33,541 bases of DNA from NCBI GenBank assembly GCA_964445575.1, contig CAYULB010000022.1, positions 1-33,541 on the forward strand, given 5' to 3'. A program made the position numbers and the translations under genes. Positions 33,184-33,541 of this stretch are shown piece by piece. The stretch is from WJMT01 sp964445575 (lineage in GTDB: Bacteria > Acidobacteriota > Aminicenantia > Aminicenantales > Aminicenantaceae). The notes under the pieces are model-generated. The model was not told the DNA's origin. It made no database searches and was given only the letters and a program-made list of their open reading frames with translations. Within the stretch, counting starts at the first letter, position 1, and every line of letters begins with the position of its first letter.

Positions 33184-33416
33184 TGAAATTCAGATATGGC
33201 TTGGGCTCCGTTCAGATTTTTAACGCCATTCTTCGCACTGTGTTTTCAGCTGCTGCGCAACTCCCCCCGTCCAACAAAATCAGTAAATAGTGAATTGTAA
33301 ATGGAGAATTGTATCTCATAAAAAACTAAATTTATTTCAATTTACCATTCACCACTTACCATTAACCATTCACAACTCACCGTATTCAATGTCGCTTCAG
33401 CCACACCTGAATTTCA
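33184..33416. repeat. inverted-repeat-bounded non-coding element (233 bp)
   Basis: TGAAATTCAGATATGGCT (33184-33201) and the reverse complement of TGAAATTCAGGTGTGGCT (33399-33416) form terminal inverted repeats, 16 of 18 matching. Inside is an AT-rich stretch with ATTTACCATTCACC-like units (33338-33380) partly complementary to 33289-33312. No reading frame was seen. From 33417 to the window end I see nothing further. Confidence 0.55.
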
Positions 33417-33541
33417 TTAGGCTTGCGGCTGCTCCTTGTTCTTTTTAAACATTTAGCCTGTCTCGCTTTTCTCGCTCCTCGCGCATTGACCAAACCAAAT
33501 AACCTAAAGAATCCATAGAAACTGGAGAAACGAAACAAACT

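Noticed and set aside
33338..33380. ATTTACCATTCACC-type short repeats as a possible CRISPR or iteron array
   Set aside because: The units are overlapping, irregular and without constant spacers, and no cas or replication gene is near.

Overview
The window is a 33.5 kb piece of a Gram-negative bacterial chromosome. Evidence for this is the set of lipoprotein and Tat signal peptides, an outer-membrane-type DUF481 remnant, and dense operons with AGGAGG-like ribosome binding sites and sigma70-like promoters. It is probably from a draft or metagenome assembly, because exactly 100 N sit inside one gene. Gene content (TldD/TldE pair, M14 peptidase, DUF438-hemerythrin-PAS protein, CD1871A-type small protein with a polyferredoxin, compact complex I) would fit an anaerobic or microaerophilic member of the Aminicenantes/Acidobacteriota neighbourhood. 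That placement is inference only and weakly held. No rRNA, tRNA, CRISPR array, transposase or phage gene was seen.

Layout. 147-5875 (minus): a CstA-family peptide transporter, a DJ-1/PfpI lipoprotein behind a consensus promoter, and a TldD-TldE pair in which TldD has a Tat-lipoprotein signal. 6046-11419 (minus): beta-CASP nuclease with a small membrane protein, an AlkD-type DNA repair protein broken by the gap, a secreted M14 carboxypeptidase and a DUF438/hemerythrin/PAS sensor. 11566-13831 (plus): secreted serine hydrolase with a membrane tail plus a zinc-ribbon protein, expressed divergently from the sensor. 13838-17828 (minus): PhoU and Na/Pi cotransporter, phosphoglucose isomerase, and a shortened DUF481 protein. 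17982-20872 (plus): a 48-residue CXXC membrane peptide, a membrane polyferredoxin and a 595-residue protein I do not recognise. 20901-21722 (minus): an exported protein with a PI3K/HipA-like catalytic signature.

22036-31445 (minus) is a tightly packed NADH:quinone oxidoreductase operon, nuoABCDEFGHI, followed by an MBL-fold hydrolase and a lipoprotein methyltransferase. The proton-pumping arm genes nuoJKLMN are absent from this locus. Dihydrolipoamide dehydrogenase lies upstream at 31581-32990.

The intergenic spaces carry a dispersed repeat family, at least nine loci, with two recognisable ends here called A (ACCTGACCTATTCAT...) and B (AACCTGGATTATTCACGAG...), plus a second end motif called C (TGAAATTCAG...). 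These elements have no coding capacity. One lies between nuoG and nuoH, and repeat ends form the stop codons of lpd, cstA and the kinase-like gene and the apparent start codon of nuoH. This family, the exported versions of normally cytosolic enzyme families and the exported kinase-like protein are the most unusual features.
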